From Dipteris shenzhenensis (taxonomy: Eukaryota > Polypodiophyta > Polypodiopsida > Gleicheniales): a DNA stretch of 64,000 nucleotides. The position numbers and the translations under genes are program-made. Below the pieces are notes generated by a model. The model had not been told where the DNA came from. It worked only from the letters and a program-made list of their open reading frames with translations, and did no database searches. Shown one piece after another: positions 51,332 to 62,480 of the stretch (position 1 is its first letter; the number at the start of each line of letters is the position of its first letter). The DNA lies in the NCBI GenBank assembly GCA_047967505.1, contig CM106538.1, one strand, 5' to 3'.

Positions 51332-51600
51332 AAATCACCAAATTAATTTATGATGCTGATCAATATGGTCAAAATACCGCTAAGAATGACATTCTAGTGA
51401 GAGCCTCGCTTGATTGCAAAAATAAATTTATGCACGACATCCTCAAGGCATGTGCCTCCATGGACTAAATTTTGAATAAAATCCATGCACACATGGCCAA
51501 TGAAGAAGAGGCTTTACAACCCACAGAAGAGATGAAGATTTTTCTACACTTTGGATTTGAAATGAAACTCTTTAGGTTGTACAAAATTTTACTTCATCAA
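51332..51600 (+). pseudogene. Right half of the coding-like sequence interrupted by element A
   Basis: Frame ITKLIYDADQYGQNTAKND ... KACASMD, then TAA, then NKIHAHMANEEEAL ... FRLYKILLHQ to about 51600. Joined to 37567 it continues the frame ending WLFGE. Not recognised; composition looks like a real former protein. Confidence 0.35.
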
Positions 51601-51969
51601 TGAAGTCCTTTTGCAATGTAAGTCCACTATTTTGCAAATGTTAAGTCCTACATGCTCTTTTCATCCATCAAAACTCCACCTTCAATAAATAATGTGCATG
51701 AGCAGCAATCACAATTCCATCTTTGTTAATTGTGCTATGTTATTTCATTCAAGCCCGCTCACAATTTCATCTTACGCATTCGAGAACTAGGAATGGATGC
51801 TTCACGTGTTTCTAATTACATTTCATTCAACATGCTCATGTGTAGCTAATTATGTTGTGTTATTTCATTCAAGCCTACTCGGATAGAAACTCCTCATTCT
51901 ACACACCAATTTCATGGTATTTTCTATAAATTTTATGCTACTGCTAGGCTTCTGTCAATTTTATGCAAT
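51601..51969. other. Noncoding spacer with a short duplication
   Basis: GTGTTATTTCATTCAAGCC occurs at about 51736 (as ATGTTATTTCATTCAAGCC) and 51859. Nothing else recognised. Confidence 0.4.
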
Positions 51970-52631
51970 ATGGCATTGTCCTCACACACACCATATACAC
52001 AAGCTACCTTTGAGGCCCAAGGCCAAGAATCTTGCTCAAAAAGTGCAATGAAGTACTTAATGGACATCATCGATGCTACATGGCATGAGAGTAGGAGGGC
52101 AAAGGTGGTTGCAGTTGCACAAGAAAGCTCCTACCATGACTCGAATGATTGGAAAGTGAGACACATTCATGAGGCTATCATCATTCAGTAGTCACCATCG
52201 ATGTGGAGAGTCTCTCAACGGGGCCACGAGAGATGGCCCATAAAACAATGCACACACCAAGCTATGCATGAGAATGCATGTTTCTTTATGAGATGGTGTA
52301 GTAAGATCACCACATAGTGGTTGTATTCAACAATACTTTGTGAAGATGTTGCATACAAAATTTGTGTTGGGTCAGCTTCCTGTCATCTTGTGGACTTTGC
52401 TGACAAGCCGCAAACACACGAGCCTACATGGAGTGCACCTCCAGTAGTTCCTATGGTTGCATCACTGCCTTCAGACATTGGAAGTCCATCCTCAGGTAAA
52501 AATTTCCACCATCTATTGTGATTTTTGTTTCAATCTATTTGTGAGTTAGGTTTGAGGTTCACTTTTATATTGTCTACACATTTTGAAGTTTTCATGAACG
52601 TGGAAGAGGGAGTAGTAGCACTTGCTCATGG

Positions 52632-52920
52632 TGTTGGTAAACTGAAAGGAAAGGAAAGAGTGGACACAAACTCAGAATACTTGCATTATGGAATGAAGAA
52701 GAGTGAGGTCCTTAAGTAGGCACCTCATACATGCTCACTGACATCACTGATGACTTCAGAGCTCCACAATCATCTCCTCAATCTGCTCCTAGATTCTCTC
52801 AATCATCCTATGTGGCTTTTCCACCACCTAACTGTGCTTGTGGGCACCTAACTGTGCCTCTAGCACTCACACATAGAAACCAAGGTGTGCCTGAGGCATA
52901 CACCTTGAGATATCCCAACA
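52632..52920 (-). repeat. 3' LTR of element D
   Basis: 289 bp. One of two nearly identical LTRs; differences from the other are CTCAGAATAC versus CTTAGAATAC and AACTGTGC versus AACTATGC. Reading frames inside it are shared with the other LTR and are not genes. Confidence 0.95.
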
Positions 52921-53235
52921 AACCCCCCCTCAAGGGAATGCCTCAGGCTATGTGAAGGATACATCTAGTCTCATAGTTTCTCATGCCATCTCATGGTGGT
53001 CAAGGATTAATCTATGGCTAGGTTCTCATGCTAGCAAGGGTTCCCATGGGTGTAAGGTAAACAAAAAGGGATACAAAAAGACCTTCCAATGGTTATCTCC
53101 CTTGCATGTACATGCACACAATGTCTGCAGGAGGTACCATGGAACAAAACATACACATGGCCTACATCATAAGGTGACCAGAGGTGTTTACAAAACACAC
53201 AAAACACAATAGTTTATTTCATTCATTTTGGAGGA

Positions 53236-53700
53236 CTATCCAGGCTGAGTACCTTGACATAAAGAGAGATCTGGAGTATACATAGAGATGATTTCAAATG
53301 CATAATCTTCATGGGATGCCTCATCTTGTGGAGGCAAAATATCCATGTCAAGGCAAGGTCTTACCACATGGGCAGTGTCTAGTGCCTTATAAGATGGTAC
53401 TATGATAGAACAAGTGGATCTGAAAATCATATCCTTCAAGAGAACAATTATCTTGTCATCTCCATAGTTGTATAGAGAAGCATATCTTAGGTATCTGACC
53501 TTCATCTTTTTCTTGTACTTGGAGTCAAATAAAAGTGCCATGAGAGGGTAGATCTCTGGCTTTGTAGTTTCTTCCTTTTTGGCAACCATTGTTTTGGCAA
53601 TCTTCAACAAGGAAGTCAGGTTGACATTTTCATCCTTTGTAGCATAACAAGACATTGCTTTATGTTTTGGCTTTTCACATATTTTGCATAAGTAAGCCAT
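53236..53700 (-). CDS. Element D single ORF, 154 residues with a CCHC zinc knuckle
   Basis: ATG at 53700, stop at 53236. The N-terminus has CKICEKPKHKAMSC, an exact CX2CX4HX4C knuckle as in gag nucleocapsid proteins. The rest (LTSLLKIAKTMVAKKEE, YGDDKIIVLLKDMIF, VVRPCLDMDILPPQD) is not recognised. It lies in the middle of the element about 860 bp after the primer site. The likely role is RNA binding or packaging in trans, or it may be the last part of a reduced gag. The youth of the element and the open frame favour a functional product. Confidence 0.6.
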   Translation of the reverse strand: MAYLCKICEKPKHKAMSCYATKDENVNLTSLLKIAKTMVAKKEETTKPEIYPLMALLFDSKYKKKMKVRYLRYASLYNYGDDKIIVLLKDMIFRSTCSIIVPSYKALDTAHVVRPCLDMDILPPQDEASHEDYAFEIISMYTPDLSLCQGTQPG

Positions 53701-54557
53701 GAGAGGGTCTAACCCAGGTATTGGGCAGTGTCTTCTCTCTTACAAAGCTTAGAATAACAACTGAAATGCTTCAAAATATAAGCATTTAATGTAGCAAAGT
53801 CTTGTGACCAAATTTCAAACAATGATGCTTCTTCTTACATGCTTCATAGAAGTGGCTAAAATGAATACTTTCTAATCAAAACCAGGTCTAGCAATTCAAA
53901 ACAAAACTGAAGCTACACTTGTACTAAAGTTATTGAAAGTTTTAAAAAAATAGAAATGCTAGAGTAGCATTTTATGTAGCATCATCTTCAAAAACTTGTC
54001 CAAAACTGTCAAAACTAAAAGGCTGAACTTGGAGAGCTTGTAGCTCACTCTTCAAAGCAAGGAAAAGAGGTCTTTCTAAAGCAAAAGAAAGCTCATATAC
54101 CAGAGAGAGTCCAGCACAGAGGTTGGACGAAATGGTGCGCACTTTTGCCCGGGAGAGTTGCTACAGGATGAACCTGAGTTTTAACGATTTCTCCCTTGTT
54201 ACTGAACCAAATGAGCTGAAAAATGGCTCAAAATCTTCGTCTTAAGGTCGCCCATCTACTCCTAATAGGGCTCAGGCAATGGCGGAGCAGGCAGGGAGTA
54301 TTGAGCAATAGAAGAAATGGCAAAAAATGCGCTGTTTGGGGAATGGCAGCCACCACAGACGTTTTTTCTTCAATTGCTTGCAGGTGGAAGTTTGCCCATA
54401 CTAGAGGAGTTTCCAGCTCAGAGGGTTTGGGCAATGGTCGTTTGTAGGTGGAGAACCAAGCTCTCAAAGATGTTGGGAAGAAAGAGGAAAATGGAGAAGA
54501 AGAAGATGAAGAAGAAGATGATGATGTGGCAGAAATGGGCTCAAGGGGGATCAAAGG

Positions 54558-54569
54558 GCTCTGATACCA
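54558..54569 (-). promoter_or_regulatory. Primer-binding site of element D
   Basis: GCTCTGATACCA on the plus strand, complementary-strand TGGTATCAGAGC, directly at the inner edge of the right LTR: the same primer as the large copia elements A and B. Confidence 0.95.
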
Positions 54570-54858
54570 TGTTGGTAAACTGAAAGGAAAGGAAAGAGTG
54601 GACACAAACTTAGAATACTTGCATTATGGAATGAAGAAGAGTGAGGTCCTTAAGTAGGCACCTCATACATGCTCACTGACATCACTGATGACTTCAGAGC
54701 TCCACAATCATCTCCTCAATCTGCTCCTAGATTCTCTCAATCATCCTATGTGGCTTTTCCACCACCTAACTATGCTTGTGGGCACCTAACTGTGCCTCTA
54801 GCACTCACACATAGAAACCAAGGTGTGCCTGAGGCATACACCTTGAGATATCCCAACA
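54570..54858 (-). repeat. 5' LTR of element D
   Basis: 289 bp, adjoining the primer site on its left and the target-site duplication CATGG on its right. Confidence 0.95.
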
Positions 54859-55440
54859 CATGGCACTCGTAGAAAAGAACTCACCTTCACACCATTAATT
54901 GTCCAAGATGCAGTGCACGAGCATCAAAATGTTTTGAGTGAGAAGAAGCATCTCAAGTGAGAGGTCAAACAGCTGAACATCTTGCTTGTGCATAGAGGGA
55001 GCACACTAGACACTGAGAATGTGCTATGATAACAAACACTCATTGCCACTACTTACCATCGATAAGTTAGGGATGTGCAACAAGCCCTTCAACATATAAA
55101 TGTGGGTAGAGCCATCCAAGATATAGATCCTAACTTCATTGACCTAACTGCTCGCAAGCCATCCACCCTTCCTTTTCCTATCACATATGTGTCTGAAGGA
55201 CCTTTGTATCCTATTTAACAAGATCTCTTTGATACAGCCACTCGGTACTATGTGTTCTTGTGCCATCATTTTTTTCACTTGGTGTGCCTTGTGGACACCT
55301 TGAAAACAAGAAGTGCATGTGTAGCATGTAATACACCAGTGGCACGTGAGTTGTATGATACACTTGGCATTGGGGCAACTTATTGGCTAATTGCTAGGTC
55401 GCAAAGTGTGGATTGTAGATAACTTTATTGAATAATCATG

Positions 55441-55920
55441 CAAATATGTATTTATTAATGTGAAGCTTGGATAAATCTTTTTGAAACTTTCTTGCCTATT
55501 GTTTTAATTTTCCATATGTCCATTGTGCTCTCAAATTCTCTAATGTAGTCTTTGTCAAATCATGCTAATTGAAAGTTTGTTTACACATATATAAAGTGGT
55601 TTGTGTGTTGCATTTCAAAGTGCTTCTGATACATCATATCATGTTAGTTGAAACTTGGTTTAAGCGTATATGAAGTGGTTTAGGGTTGCATTTTTAAACA
55701 TCAGATTTGTGTACTTTTAGATTTGTTCACCATGCTTGCAATCCTCCTCTCGTGCTTTGTGTCCATTATTCTTATCATCCTTTTATGTGGCCTCTTCATG
55801 GTGCTACTACACAATTGCCATCACTATAGTTATTTGTGTGGTTCACCGCCTGTACGAACCTAAGGGATGGGTTGAGGAGATGCCCTGCTTTTGAAGAGAT
55901 GTTTTTTGTAACTCTACTAT
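55441..55920. other. Noncoding spacer
   Basis: AT-rich. CATAT(A/G)(A/T)AAGTGGTTT occurs twice (about 55588 and 55667) within a diverged direct repeat. No coding signal. Confidence 0.4.
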
Positions 55921-57867
55921 GTGCCGATGTATTTTTTTAAAACTAAACTCTATGGGAATGGTACTATAATTCACATTAGGTAAAGAGGTCATACTTTACA
56001 CTACAACTGTAACTGCCCCTATCCTAAATGAAAAGGTTTTGTGGTTGTTCGTGCGGTTCACCGCTCGCAATGGTGCTAAGGAAATTTTGAGTTTCAATCC
56101 TTAAAGTTGAGGAGTATATGGCTACATTGTAATTGTCTCATTTGAGACTAAATTTTCCTTAATACAAAATGTTTTTTCTGCCCACAAAAAAAACACTTTA
56201 ATGTGTGACAATGTATTTTTTTGAAATTGAACTCTATGGCAACGATATTGTAATTTGCATGAAAAAGAAAACTCATGATTTTTAACTTAATTAAAAGACT
56301 GTAAAAGTATATAAATTATAGTAAATATCGATTAAGCTTCAGCATCGATACTTTCACTGTCATTAGATTTTGCAGGTTGAGCAACCTCTAGTACTGGAGC
56401 ATCATGCAAAGGACCAGGAAGAGTTTCAGCCACCAACTTTGTGGGATAAATTTCAAGGCTAATGTTTGCAAGTGAGGTGTCAATGCCTCAACAATTTCCA
56501 ATCATCTCCATGTAGTCATGTTCTTTGCCAATTTTTGTATCTTGACATTTGTAAATAATCCTTCCTTGTTTCTAAAGAATGATAACTCCCTGATGGCTGC
56601 TACATACTCATTATTGCCCTCAAAGAGAGTAGCCAACAATGCATGCCCAGTTTTCATAGTCTTTGCATTAGTTTCAGATGATATTCCCACCATTGACTCA
56701 TCCAATACATGACTAGCATAGTGCATTGAGTTGTGAGCTTGAGTCCACCATTTACAAACAAATTCATTAGTAGTTGACATTTGGCCAACGTGTAATGGCT
56801 CTCATTTTGCTGTCTCCTTCCTTCAGTACGTCACGTTCAACAGTCCATCAAGCCATGTAGGCATTTCCTATACTTGATCATTTGACATCTAATTTATGAA
56901 TGGCATTCCAAATGGGCTTCATTACCTCTACTGCATCTAAAATCCTCTTCCAAAAGCTAGGGGAAATGGATTGACTTTTGAGCTCATTATACTCCATGCA
57001 AAAGTTGGCCGTGTGATATTCAACTATCCGCAATGTTACCTATGCACTATAGAATATTTTGGTAATAACATCCTACAACTTTAACAAGCACTCTAATGCA
57101 ATATAGTTCATACCAAAGTGTGTCTTGCTAGGCTTTAAAAGTTCCATCCTATACAATGGATCTTGGTGGTTCTAAATATGCCAAAAAATCTTTCATGATT
57201 AAGAAAATACAGTACCATCTTTCAGCCCTCATCAATGGGAATCTTAAAAAACTGTCTCGGAGTTCTTGTACCAATCCTTGAGTACTAGGTCGAGACAATG
57301 ACAAGAGCATGGTGAGGCCCAAATCATTGTGGATATATTTACTTATCATCTTTCCAGCTTTTCTACACTTATTTTCATTGTTTGTGGTGACTTGAATCAC
57401 ATTTTGCTGCCCCACCTCTTCAATTACCTTTTGGCATTGTTCATCAACATACTCTCCTATCTTTGCTTGGCCACTTGTATCGACTGAAAGATGGAGTGCC
57501 TCACCTTTGAAGGTGACAAGACTCATTGTCACATTCTTCCATCCATATCGGTGCAAATAGTCTTATCCATGCCATCATACACAATCTGATGCATCTCTTC
57601 TCATCTTATCATAGTACTTATCCAACATGTCATCTCGCACAATGTGGTAAGATGGCATAGTAAATGAAACACCTGCTCTTGCGACAGAGGCCATTGTATT
57701 TTTCCAATGGGGACTTAGAACCCTATTCAAAGGACATCCAATACGACATATCACTTCAAAGATGTCTTGTTGGGATTTTTCATCCCATTGTGTTTAAAAG
57801 AAGCTTCAAAGGATATTTGGTCATAGTCTTGCATATTGAAGAGACATTCTGAACTTGTCCTTACTAT
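55921..57867 (-). pseudogene. hAT transposase relic, left duplicate (3' part and 3' flank)
   Basis: Minus-strand fragments read NVTMSLVTFKGEALHLSVDTSGQAK and VIQVTTNNENKC (DUF659), then further downstream CKWWTQAHNSMHYASHVLDES, LFTNVKIQKLAKNMTTW and TPHLQTLALKF-like remains of the C-terminal region. It is a copy of 57868-59815 at an offset of about 1,950 bp and includes 400 bp of 3' flank. It lacks the N-terminal part, starting at GAACTTGTCCTTACT. Frame changes and stops are frequent. Such proteins are nuclear DNA transposases; this one is dead. Confidence 0.8.
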
Positions 57868-60700
57868 GTGCCGATGTATTTTTTTAAAACTAAACTCTAT
57901 GGGAATGGTACTATAATTCACATTAGGTAAAGAGGTCATACTTTACACTACAACTGTAATTGCCCCTATCTTAAATGAAAAGGTTTTGCGGCTGTTCGTG
58001 CGGTTCACCGCTCGCAATGGTGCTAAGGAAATTTTGAGTTTCAATCCTTAAAGTTGAGGAGTATATGGCTACATTGTAATTGTCTCATTTGAGACTAAAT
58101 TTTCCTTAATACAGAATGTTTTTTCCGCAAAAAAAAAAACACTTTAATGTGTGACAGTGTATTTTTTTGAAATTGAACTCTATGACAACGATATTGTAAT
58201 TTGCATGAAAAAGAAAACTCATGATTTTTTACTTACTCAAAAGACTGTAAAAGTATATAAATTGCAGCAAATATCGATTAAGCTTCAGCATCGATACTTT
58301 CACTGTCATTAGATTCCGTAGGTTGAGCAACCTCTAGTACTGGAGCATCATGCAAAGGACTAGGAAGAGTTTTAGCCACCAACTTTGTGGGATAAATTTC
58401 AAGGCTAATGTTTGCAAGTGAGGTGTCAATGCCTCAACAATTTCCAACCATCTCCATGTAGTCATGTTCTTTGCCAGTTGTTGTATCTTGACATTTGTAA
58501 ATAATCCTTCCTTGTTTCTAAAGAATGATAACTCCCTGATGGCTGCTACATACTCATTATTGTCGTCAAAGAGAGTAGCCAACAATGCATGCCAAGTTTT
58601 CATAGTCTTTGCATTAGTTTTAGGATGATATTCCCACCATTGACTCATCCAATACATGACTAGCATAGTGCATTGAGTTGTGAGCTTGAGTCCACCATTT
58701 ATAGACAAATTCATTAGTAGTTGAGATTTGGCCAACGTGTAATGGCTCTCATTTTGCCATCTCCTTCCTTCAGTACATCACGTTCAGCAGTCCCATCAAG
58801 CCATGTAGGCATTTCCTATACTTGATCATTTGACATCTAATTTATGAATGGCATTCCAAATGGGCTTCATTACCTCTACTGCATCTGAAATCCTCTTCCA
58901 AAAGCTAGGGGAAATGGATTGACTTTTGAGCTCATTATACTCCATGCAAAAGTTGGCCGTGTGATATTCAACTATCCGTAATGTTACCTATGCACTATAG
59001 AATATTTCGGTAATAACATCCTACAACTTTAACAAGCACTGTAATGCAATATAGTTTGTACCAAAGTGTGTCTTGCCAGGCTTTAAAAGTTCCATCCTAT
59101 ACAATGGATCTTGGTGGTTTCTAAATATGCCAAAAAATCTTTCATGATTAAGAAAATACAGTACCATCTTTCAGCCCTTATCAACGGGAATCTTGAAATA
59201 CTCTCTCGGAGTTCTTTTACCAATCCTTGAGTACTAGGTCGAGACAATGACAAGAGCGTGGTGAGGCCCAAATCGTTGTAATTATATTTACTTATCATCT
59301 TTCCAGCTTTTCTACACTTCTTTTCATTGTTTGTGGTGACTTGAATCACATTTTGCAGCCCCACCTCTTCAATTACCTTTTGCCATTGTTCAGCAACATA
59401 CTCTCCTGTCTTTGCTTGGCCACTTGTATCGACTGAAAGATGGAGTGCCTCACCTTTGAAGGTGATAAGACTCATTGTCACATTCTCCCATCCATATTGG
59501 TGCAAATAGTCTTATCCATGCCATCATACACAATCGGATGCATCTCTTCTCATCTTATCATAGTACTTATCCAACATGTCATCTCGCACAACGTGGTAAG
59601 ATGGCATAGTAAATGAAACACCTACTCTTGCGACAAAGGCCATTGTATTTTTCCAATGGGGACTTAGAACCATATTCAAAGGACATCCAGTACGGCATAT
59701 CACTTCAAAGATGTCTTGTTGGGATTTCTCATCCCATTGTGTTCTAAAAGAAGCTTCAAAGGATATTTGGTCATAGTCTTGCATATTGAAGAGACATTCT
59801 GAACTTGTCCTTACTCTGTGGATGCATTCATACATCTTGATGTTTTTCTTGAAGCACCAAGAGTGCCCATAGGAATCTCTTGTGAGGAAGCAGGTAAGTC
59901 AACAGATGTAGTTATAGCAATAGATGCCTCACTTAGGGATTCTCCATGCACAATAACTTATCTATCATGTGCTCGACACTTTTTGGTCCTCCTCCTAGTT
60001 TTCGTACAATCCCTTCAGTGCCTCCGTCAGTACACTTCCCAATCAAATTTTTGGGGTCTCCTAAGAAGTGAGATCAAATCCTAGTGCTTGATCCTATGAG
60101 CTATTTTCCACATATTGTGCAATTCCACTTATTAGGATATTCAATTGTAGTAACATAATTTTGTGGTGCATCTAGTGCATGACCATGTTTTTCTGGAGGC
60201 ATCTTTACACCTATCCATCATCCAATCATTAGAAAAAAATAAAACTATAGTCTACTGTATAAATGCTATACATTATGTGAAATAATTCTCAAAACAACTT
60301 TTGATTCATTGCAACCAAGTCTTACTACATCGCTTTACTTGCACATTACTTCAATATCGAGACTAAAACAGTCCATGATCATTGATGCAAACATCATATA
60401 ACCTCAATTTCTAAAAAATGGGGTCCATGATATGAATTATCAATCAACTACTTCAGGAGTTTCCTTAAATGCTACATTCTTATCTCCCATGGGATCAACA
60501 TCCACATGTTTAGCTCCCTGCAAGATGGCAACAACATTATCAACACCTGGTCCCTCACACCTCCAGATCATGTGCTCAGGATCTCCCAAGAAGTGTGAAA
60601 TTTTCTTATACCTTAGCGTGATTTTGAATCCCTTCTTGTGTAGCCATGAATACTGCCAATGTAAGACAAACACAAGCACTTATGTGTTATTCATGTCAAT
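57868..60700 (-). pseudogene. hAT transposase relic, right duplicate with N-terminal BED-like part
   Basis: Contains the same DUF659 and C-terminal regions as the left copy (WENVTMSLITFKGEALHLSV, WRWLEIVEALTPHLQTLALK) but also the N-terminus: SFTMPSYHVVRDDMLDKYYDKM (59835-59524) and, farther upstream, two HFLGDP segments (about 60040-60065 and 60570-60600, the latter with YKKISHFLGDPEHMIW) that look like paired BED-type modules. HFLGD is shared with the hAT relic at 26.1 kb. Stops and frame changes throughout. No terminal inverted repeats recognised. Confidence 0.75.
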
Positions 60701-61672
60701 TGATATAATATTTTGATACAATATAACATACAAATATTAAAAAATTAAAGTACCTCTAGGTCGAGTAGTGGGTCTAGGGGTCAATATGTGCCTCGGGGGG
60801 TTCACCTCATAAAAGTTTAGTGTACCATGTGCATTCAAAAGGAGGTGTATTTTAATTCAATCTTTTGGAAAAATTTAACTGGATTACAATAACATGAGGG
60901 GGATTTTAATTCAACTTTACAAAAAGAAAGCTTATTTTATAAGTAAAGAGGGGTGTTTTTATTGGGGGGAAAATTTTAGTTGAGGGGTTTTTGAAGTACC
61001 CCTTGAACACACATGATACATTGGGTTTCTTAGTAGTGCACACCACAAGATATGTGCATCTACTTTATGATATTTCTCTAATTCTCTTTCATGTAAGATA
61101 CCCACACCTCAAGACAAAGAAACCATCCAATCGTCTTGCACCCTGTCGACATAACTAGATGTCTAAATCTGGCTATTGGAATAGGTGTGGGATGATAGTT
61201 AATTGCCTTTTTCCATGTCCTTCTCTCTCTCAAGTAAGCATTATCTACACTATGATGATTCACAACACCATGCTTTGTTGGCAAATGTTAGTATTAAACT
61301 CACACTAGTGTAATGGCTAGCATCTCTTACATTACCATATACTCTCCTTATACTCACACTACTACAGTTGCTAGCATCTCTTACCTTACCATCTACTCTC
61401 CTTTCTTCTTTGCGCTATATTTTTAAATAAGTAAATAAAGAAATATATATTCTTAATTTCTTATGATAATATATAACAACTTTAAGTTGGGACATCACTA
61501 CTTTGTGCATCTACTAATATGTGCATCTTATTTTAATACAATTAAATGTATAAAGATTAATGATTTTTCACAAGTAATTACACAATATTGTATGCCCTTT
61601 TTTGATATATAATATGTTGTATTTAAATGCATGCTTCTACCAATTAAAAACACATTTATGCATATATTTTAG

Positions 61673-62135
61673 AGTTGATCAAGGGTAGCATATGGGAGCC
61701 ACACAACTAGCTAGACAATGAATGAGCTGATCATGGCGAACATAGCGAGCCTCATAGCCGATTCAAGTTAATTAAATTTATGTATTATATTTCATAAGCA
61801 TACGTATTCCATTCATTCAATTACTATCTTATTAATACTATGTACATAAATTTAACTAGACTACGAACGAGCTGATCAAGATTGGTATAGTGAGCCTCAC
61901 AACCATCTCGAGTCAAATACATCTAATATCTTAGCATCTTACTAATTCTATATATTATTGAAATAATTTTTTATAATTACAAGTCACATATTAGTAGTCT
62001 ATTGTCAACCTTTAAAATAGCAAAGTATTTCAATAACTAGCAATTACCAATTTGCACTAAAAACATAATGACAATTACCTGCATCTATGTGTGAGTTGAT
62101 CAAAGCCAGCAAAAGCGAGCTACACAACCAACAAC
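61673..62135 (+). repeat. Four dispersed copies of a GAGCTGATCAAG...AGCGAGCCTCACAACC motif
   Basis: Related 35-40 bp segments at about 61673, 61727, 61868 and 62094, each a GA(G/T)(C/T)TGATCA followed about 15 bp later by (A/T)(G/A)(C/G)GAGC(C/T)(T/A)CACAACC variants, spaced by AT-rich DNA. Confidence 0.55.
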
Positions 62136-62302
62136 AACCAACACACGATACGTTTAGTCAAGGATATAATGAGACTCACATTCTTTGATGTGAATCTCTA
62201 TTAGTACTCATATCCTCTTTGTTTTGTCCTTTTTGGTATTCTTGAGAATCATGTAAGCTCGAAAATTTTCAAAAAGGCATAAAGTACCACAATGCCTATA
62301 GA

Positions 62303-62330
62303 TTATATATATATATATATATGTATATAT
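62303..62330. repeat. (AT)n microsatellite
   Basis: Alternating AT from 62303 to 62330, interrupted once by ATGT. Confidence 0.95.
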
Positions 62331-62480
62331 GCACCACACGGTATATACACATACCATGCGGTAACATAAACATATCACGCTATATGTTTACGTCATCGTG
62401 TGATATGTTCACATCACCATGTGGTACTAATAGAGCACCATGGAGTATTAAGATGATACCACGTGGTAACCAGATAGTCC
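62331..62480. repeat. Short CACCACACGGTAT-like degenerate repeat
   Basis: Variants of CACCATG(T/C)GGTA, ACCACGTGGTAA and ATCACGC/GATATGTT recur about every 20-25 bp, several of them self-complementary around a CACGTG/CATGTG centre. Confidence 0.5.

Larger units (their letters stand above)
52632..54858 (-). mobile_element. Element D: compact 2.2-kb LTR retroelement with one CCHC-type ORF
   Basis: Two 289-bp direct repeats (52632-52920 and 54570-54858; TGTTGGTAAACTG ... ATATCCCAACA) differ at two positions only and are flanked by the 5-bp target-site duplication CATGG (52627-52631 and 54859-54863). GCTCTGATACCA at 54558-54569 is a minus-strand tRNA-iMet primer site adjoining the right LTR, and 52921-52933 (plus strand AACCCCCCCTCAA) is a polypurine tract adjoining the left LTR, so the element points leftward. 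The 1.65-kb interior has no protease, reverse transcriptase or integrase, so it must be mobilised by another element's enzymes. Confidence 0.95.
51970..55440 (+). pseudogene. Unrecognised decayed reading frame, interrupted by element D
   Basis: 51970-52192, 52321-52521 and 52525-52631 lie in the same frame with a few stops. After element D and its target duplication, the frame resumes at 54864 (VALAHG on the left, then RRKELTFTP on the right) and stays readable, with several stops, to about 55430: NVLSEKKHLK, QHINVGRAIQDIDPNF, TARKPSTLPFPITYVSEG and LFDTATRYYVFLCHHF. The part after the insertion looks coiled-coil-like. I recognise no family; it could be a host gene relic or the internal region of another transposon. 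Confidence 0.35.

Noticed and set aside
52731-52955. A 74-codon ORF repeated at 54669
   Set aside because: Both lie inside the two LTRs of element D, so the repetition reflects the LTR pair and not a gene family.
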